This document shows, in pieces, positions 60,152 through 64,000 of a stretch of 64,000 bases of DNA. The stretch covers positions 1-64,000 of the forward strand of contig JAFZQZ010000101.1 of the NCBI GenBank assembly GCA_017620135.1, read 5' to 3'. A program made the position numbers and the translations under genes. This stretch comes from Bacillota bacterium (GTDB lineage: Bacteria; Bacillota; Clostridia; Lachnospirales; Bianqueaceae). Below the pieces are notes generated by a model. That model was not told where the DNA came from and ran no database searches. It was given only the letters and a program-made list of their open reading frames with translations. Each line of letters opens with the position of its first letter. Positions within the stretch are counted from its first letter, which is position 1.

Positions 60152-61193
60152 ATCGCTCCGCTTCTTCGATCAGGGCAGAAAGCAGTTCCTGTTCCGGCAC
60201 TTTACGGATGATCTGTCCTTTCCGGATCAGCAGTCCCTCTCCTTTGCCGCCGCAGATCCCGAAATCCGCGTCTTTCGCTTCTCCCGGTCCGTTGACTACA
60301 CACCCCATGACCGCAACTTTCATAGGCGTCTTAAAACGTTTCATCGCCTCGGATACCTGCTCTGCCAGTGTGATCAGATCGATCTCGGTCCGTCCGCAGG
60401 TCGGACAGGAAACGATCTCCGGCCCGAATTTCCGGATATCCAGAAAGCTGAGGATCTTCTTTGCCGTTTCAACTTCCAGTACGGGATCTCCCGTCAGAGA
60501 AACCCGGATCGTATCCCCGATCCCCTCAGACAGAAGCTGCCCCAGCGCCAGTGCGGATTTGATCATTCCGTCTGTCCCTCCGCCGGCTTCTGTAAGTCCG
60601 ACATGCAGGGGATACGGGCATTCTTTCGCGAACTCCCGGAAGCTCTCCACACAGAGGCCTACGTTAGATGCCTTGATGGCGACCACGATCTGATCAAAGC
60701 CGGTATCCTCCAGGATCCTGACGCTTTGTTTGGCGCTTTCCGAAAGAGCCCTGGCGCTTCTCCCGTATTTCTCTTCCATCTCCTTCTCCAGGGAACCGGC
60801 ATTCACACCGACCCGGATCGGGACATGATACTCCCTGCAGCATTCCACTACTTTGCGAAGACGCTCTTCTCCTCCGATGTTACCGGGATTGATACGGATC
60901 TTATCCGCGCCGTTCTTTACGGCTTCGATCGCGAGCCGGTAATCAAAATGGATATCCGCCACCAGCGGAATATGGATCTGGCTTTTTATGGCTTTGATGG
61001 CTTCAGCGCTTTCCCGGTCCGGAACCGTTGAGCGAATGATCTCGCATCCGGCTTCTTCCAGCCGCAGGATCTGAGAGACCGTCGCTTTCACATCGGCCGT
61101 CCTGGTATTGGTCATGGACTGGATCGCGATAGGATGTCCCCCTCCGATGGGAACATTTCCGATCCAGATCTCTTTCGTATTTCTTCTCAGCAA
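60135..61193 (-). CDS. ispG: 4-hydroxy-3-methylbut-2-enyl diphosphate synthase (flavodoxin/ferredoxin type)
   Basis: IspG is the iron-sulfur enzyme of the penultimate MEP step. The 352-residue protein has GGGHPIAIQSMTNTRTADV, ADIHFDYRLAIEAVKNGADKIRINPGNIG, and the cluster Cys residues in SCPTCGRTEID and AVMGCVVNGPGEAK. The start is a TTG behind AGAGGA; no ATG is better placed. It follows rseP and overlaps polC by 17 bases. With dxr and dxs it gives three MEP enzymes in this window. Confidence 0.96.
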   Translation of the reverse strand: MLRRNTKEIWIGNVPIGGGHPIAIQSMTNTRTADVKATVSQILRLEEAGCEIIRSTVPDRESAEAIKAIKSQIHIPLVADIHFDYRLAIEAVKNGADKIRINPGNIGGEERLRKVVECCREYHVPIRVGVNAGSLEKEMEEKYGRSARALSESAKQSVRILEDTGFDQIVVAIKASNVGLCVESFREFAKECPYPLHVGLTEAGGGTDGMIKSALALGQLLSEGIGDTIRVSLTGDPVLEVETAKKILSFLDIRKFGPEIVSCPTCGRTEIDLITLAEQVSEAMKRFKTPMKVAVMGCVVNGPGEAKDADFGICGGKGEGLLIRKGQIIRKVPEQELLSALIEEAERYEREV

Positions 61194-61211
61194 CGTGTTC
61201 CTCTTTTCTCC

Positions 61212-62303
61212 TTATCGGATCAGCCGCAGGATGTCATTGAACGCGACAGCGATCATCAAACCGAACAAAAGGACGAAACCTGCGATATAGATCGCGTTCT
61301 CGATCCTCGGATTCATAGGTTTCTTCCGGATCTTTTCGACCAGCAGGAAAATCAGCCTGCTTCCGTCAAGGCCGGGGATCGGGAACAGGTTCAGAATACC
61401 CAGATTGGCGCTGATCAGAATGACGATGCTTCCGATACTGGCCAGTACTGTCAGAAATCCGTACCGGACTGCTTCCTGATAGGTCTCCCCGACGACAGAA
61501 ACGATCCCGATCGGTCCGGTCAGCGCGTCGATCCCTACTTTACCGGTCAGCAGCATTCCCAGAGACCGGATCGTGATCTCGATCTCATATCCGGTATACC
61601 AGAAGCTTTCGGCGACTGTATCGAAAAATGCCGTGAAGAATCCTCTTTCTCTTGTCTCCTCCGCGATACTGCCTCTGCCGCTTACGGAAAAGCCCATCCG
61701 GTAACGCTGCAGTTCTTCATCATATTTCAGTGGAAACTGAAGAGTTCTTTTTTCGCCGTCCGCTCCCCATACGACCAGGGTCACTTCCTCTCCCTCCTGA
61801 TAATTCATGAGCAGAAAGCTGATCTTGCCAAAAACATGGATCCTCTCTCCGTTCAGACCGATGACCGTATCGCCGGGGACCAGGCCCTGTTCATAAGCCG
61901 GATAATCCTCATCGACCGTCTCGATCTGACGGCTGGTATAGCCAAGTGAGAGATTAAAAACAAGAAGTAAAACAAAGGCCAGAATGAAGTTCATCACCGG
62001 ACCCGCCGCGACGACCAGCGCACGCTTCCAGATCGGGGCGCCGTTAAATGAATCCGGTTCCGGTTTTGCGTCCGGATGATCCGGATCCGGTTCCTCCCCC
62101 TTCATTCGGCAGAAACCGCCGATCGGGAAAAGGCGAAGACTCACGATCAGGTCTTTCTTCGTCTTCCGCTTCAGAAGGACCGGTCCCATCCCGATGGAAA
62201 ATTCTTCCACAAAGATGCCGCATTTTCTGGCCATCAGAAAATGTCCGCCCTCATGGATCACCACGATCAGCGTAAACACTAAAATAGTCAGTACAATACT
62301 CAT
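61212..62303 (-). CDS. rseP: RIP metalloprotease RseP (site-2 protease)
   Basis: The 363-residue membrane protease cleaves transmembrane segments of regulators and signal peptide remnants. It has the zinc motif HEGGH (residues 17-21), a PDZ domain near the middle (YEQGLVPGDTVIGLNGERIH), and the second active-site block NLFPIPGLDGSRL, with four or so membrane helices. The start overlaps the dxr stop by four bases. It lies in the phospholipid/isoprenoid/envelope operon typical of Clostridia. Confidence 0.95.
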   Translation of the reverse strand: MSIVLTILVFTLIVVIHEGGHFLMARKCGIFVEEFSIGMGPVLLKRKTKKDLIVSLRLFPIGGFCRMKGEEPDPDHPDAKPEPDSFNGAPIWKRALVVAAGPVMNFILAFVLLLVFNLSLGYTSRQIETVDEDYPAYEQGLVPGDTVIGLNGERIHVFGKISFLLMNYQEGEEVTLVVWGADGEKRTLQFPLKYDEELQRYRMGFSVSGRGSIAEETRERGFFTAFFDTVAESFWYTGYEIEITIRSLGMLLTGKVGIDALTGPIGIVSVVGETYQEAVRYGFLTVLASIGSIVILISANLGILNLFPIPGLDGSRLIFLLVEKIRKKPMNPRIENAIYIAGFVLLFGLMIAVAFNDILRLIR

Positions 62304-63478
62304 ACAATATCCTTACAGTAAGCTTTCACCCGTTCAGGCATACGGATGACTTCTTCGATCTCATAACTGGTGCCATGATATGCCTCACGGCTGAGCCTTT
62401 CCAGTGCGTGATCCACCAGTCGGAAGATATCCGTAAACCCTATCTTCCCCTGACGGAACTGTTCTACCGCCAACTCATTCGCCGCTGTATAGCAGGCCGG
62501 GAAAAGACCATCCATCTGCATGCTTTCACGTGCCATCCGGATCGAAGGAAAGGCATCTTCGTCGATCGCTTCAAAGGTGAGTGGGCCGAGTTTCGTAAAG
62601 TCCAGCGGCTCCATGAGCGCCCGGCCTCTTTCGGGATACATCAGCATCACTTCGATAGGAAGCCGCATATCCACCGGCCCGAGCTGAGCGAGGACCGATC
62701 CGTCTTTCATCTCGATCATGGAATGGATGATACTTTGCGGATGAATGACGGGACAGACATTTTCCGGTTCCATTCCGTACAGCCACTTGGCCTCGATCAT
62801 TTCCGTCCCTTTGTTCATCAGTGTCGCGCTGTCGATCGTGATCTTGGCTCCCATCCCCCAGTTGGGATGTTTGAGCGCCTGTTCCAGTGTCACCGTTTTC
62901 AGCTGTTCTTTTGAATAGCCGCGGAACGGACCGCCGGAAGCAGTCAGCCAGATCTTTCTGACGTCTTCTCTTCTGACGCCTTCCATGCACTGGAAAATAG
63001 CGCCGTGTTCGGAATCCACCGGAAGGATCCTGATCTTATTCTCTTCCGCGAGCTTCATGATATAACGGCCGGCGCAGGCCAGCGTTTCTTTATTGGCAAG
63101 CGCGATATCCTTATGCGCCCTGATCGCCTCCACCGTCGGAACGATACCGATCATACCGACCAGGGAGGTCACGATCAGATCCGCTTCCGGAAGTGTCGCA
63201 AGTTCGATCAGTCCCGGCATCCCGACCGTCCACTGATACTGGTCCGGGGATCCCGCGAGAGAAGATAAAGCATCCTGTACCAACGGCAGATTCTTCTCTT
63301 CATAAACACAGATGACCAACGGAGAAAACTCCAGGATCTGCTCAGCAAAAAGCTGCGGCCTGTTTCCATAGGCCGCCAGCGCGATCAGTTCCAGGTTTTC
63401 TTTTTCTTTCCGGATCACATCAAGGCTTTGCGTCCCGATAGAACCGGTACTGCCAAGGACAACGATCCTTTTCTTCAT
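62300..63478 (-). CDS. dxr: 1-deoxy-D-xylulose 5-phosphate reductoisomerase
   Basis: Dxr (IspC) converts DXP to MEP with NADPH, the step inhibited by fosmidomycin. The 392-residue protein has the NADPH motif GSTGSIGTQSLDVI at residues 8-21, ALANKETLACAG, the metal-binding LPVDSEHGAIFQC, and the substrate block LTASGGPFRGYS with KITIDSATLMNKGTEMIEAKWLY. It overlaps cdsA upstream and rseP downstream by four bases each, so these three are coupled. Confidence 0.96.
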   Translation of the reverse strand: MKKRIVVLGSTGSIGTQSLDVIRKEKENLELIALAAYGNRPQLFAEQILEFSPLVICVYEEKNLPLVQDALSSLAGSPDQYQWTVGMPGLIELATLPEADLIVTSLVGMIGIVPTVEAIRAHKDIALANKETLACAGRYIMKLAEENKIRILPVDSEHGAIFQCMEGVRREDVRKIWLTASGGPFRGYSKEQLKTVTLEQALKHPNWGMGAKITIDSATLMNKGTEMIEAKWLYGMEPENVCPVIHPQSIIHSMIEMKDGSVLAQLGPVDMRLPIEVMLMYPERGRALMEPLDFTKLGPLTFEAIDEDAFPSIRMARESMQMDGLFPACYTAANELAVEQFRQGKIGFTDIFRLVDHALERLSREAYHGTSYEIEEVIRMPERVKAYCKDIV

Positions 63479-64000
63479 AGGATCACCTCGAAAAGTTCCA
63501 GTACGAAGACAACGATCGGAGCCACAAAGAGCATCGAATCGAACCGGTCCAGAATACCGCCGTGTCCCGGGATCAGATTGCTGTAGTCCTTGATCCGCAT
63601 CACACGCTTGATGGAGGAAGCGAACAGATCTCCGCCGATAGAAGCCAATGACCCGAGAAAACCGATCAGCATGGAAAGCTTCAGCATCACGCCGCTCTCC
63701 ACCTCCACGGTCCTGGCAATAATAAGTCCGTACAGAGTACAGAGGATCACAGAGCCAAGGACGCCGCCGACAGCTCCCTCGATCGTTTTCTTCGGGCTGA
63801 GGCGGGGACTCAGCTTATGCTTGCCGAACACCATTCCGGTAAAATATGCCAGTGTATCGCTGCCCCATGCGGCGGCGACCACATACCAGACATAAAACTG
63901 TCCGTTATCCGCGTCTCTCAGGATATAGACAAAAGAGAAAAGCATCGGGATATACAGCACCGCAAACGCGGTCGCCGCCGCGTCCGCGAATTTTCTTTTC
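63475..64000 (-). CDS. cdsA: Phosphatidate cytidylyltransferase (N-terminal part beyond the window)
   Basis: The open frame runs in from the right edge with no start codon inside the window, so the 5' part is missing; about 175 C-terminal residues are visible. They contain several membrane helices and the CDP-alcohol signature SSIKRVMRIKDYSNLIPGHGGILDRFDS. CdsA makes CDP-diacylglycerol. It precedes dxr with a four-base overlap, in the usual uppS-cdsA-dxr-rseP-ispG order (uppS would lie beyond the window). Confidence 0.94.
   Translation of the reverse strand, partial: KRKFADAAATAFAVLYIPMLFSFVYILRDADNGQFYVWYVVAAAWGSDTLAYFTGMVFGKHKLSPRLSPKKTIEGAVGGVLGSVILCTLYGLIIARTVEVESGVMLKLSMLIGFLGSLASIGGDLFASSIKRVMRIKDYSNLIPGHGGILDRFDSMLFVAPIVVFVLELFEVIL

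Noticed and set aside
1-64000. CRISPR arrays, prophage, integrase attachment sites or a replication origin
   Set aside because: No direct repeats with regular spacers, phage genes, integrase or DnaA-box clusters were found. The only transposase-type gene is the RAYT-like one.

Overview
The window is a dense, low-intergenic-space stretch of a Gram-positive (Firmicutes) chromosome with roughly balanced base composition. PolC plus PolA, RecU, RarA, an Asp23-family protein, the linked set plsX-acp-rnc-smc-ftsY, an Oad-type sodium pump and a probable Re-type citrate synthase point to an anaerobic member of the Clostridia. A Lachnospiraceae-like organism is my best guess, but it is an inference from gene content and order. 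Almost everything is housekeeping. There is no prophage, CRISPR array, plasmid origin or complete insertion sequence; the only mobile-element relative is a REP-associated-type (IS200-like) transposase gene at 22657-23397.

Layout. 1-6.9 kb (minus): recN (cut by the window edge)-tlyA-dxs-ispA-xseB-xseA-nusB, a tightly overlapping repair, isoprenoid and RNA-maturation operon preceded by the terminator of an Asp23-family gene. 6.9-16.5 kb (minus): leuS with its own promoter, then a sulfur/one-carbon/aspartate group (metY, aspA, a lactonase, metF, metH). 16.6-19.0 kb (plus): degV, tRNA-Leu(UAG), rarA. 19.1-22.6 kb (minus): a four-gene sodium-pumping decarboxylase. 22.6-30.2 kb (minus): the RAYT-like gene, then plsX-acp-rnc-smc-ftsY. 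30.2-36.9 kb (minus): recU, an orphan ABC solute-binding lipoprotein, coaE, polA, an MFS transporter and tRNA-Leu(CAA). 37.0-38.3 kb: an S1-domain protein (plus) facing an HD-domain (p)ppGpp-hydrolase-like gene (minus). 38.4-43.9 kb (minus): Re-citrate synthase-like gene, GntR/FCD regulator, aconitase-family hydratase and isocitrate dehydrogenase. 44-52.6 kb (minus): GH18 hydrolase, hflX, threonylcarbamoyl-AMP synthase, P-type ATPase and a GH3 glycosidase. 52.7-54.6 kb (plus): uvrC. 54.6-64 kb (minus): plsC with its own promoter, then cdsA (cut)-dxr-rseP-ispG-polC.

How the genes work together. Dxs, Dxr, IspG and IspA cover much of the MEP route to prenyl diphosphates. PlsX, PlsC and CdsA are successive steps of phospholipid synthesis. 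The citrate synthase, hydratase and isocitrate dehydrogenase form the oxidative half-TCA branch to 2-oxoglutarate, apparently controlled by the GntR regulator through a perfect 22-bp palindrome over the promoter. MetY, MetF and MetH cover homocysteine and methionine formation.

No wholly new multi-gene system stands out. The best leads are departures inside familiar genes: an acyl carrier protein gene between plsX and rnc that encodes Lys where the phosphopantetheine Ser belongs; an IspA with Ser at the chain-length-determining position normally held by an aromatic residue; a PolC with two tandem OB-like domains behind a repeat-built acidic linker; a RAYT-like protein whose HUH motif reads Thr-Ala-His; and several unusual structured repeats between genes (an 82-nt nested hairpin after rarA, tandem 14-bp palindromic units in the plsX leader, and a terminator-like hairpin wrapped round the lactonase start).
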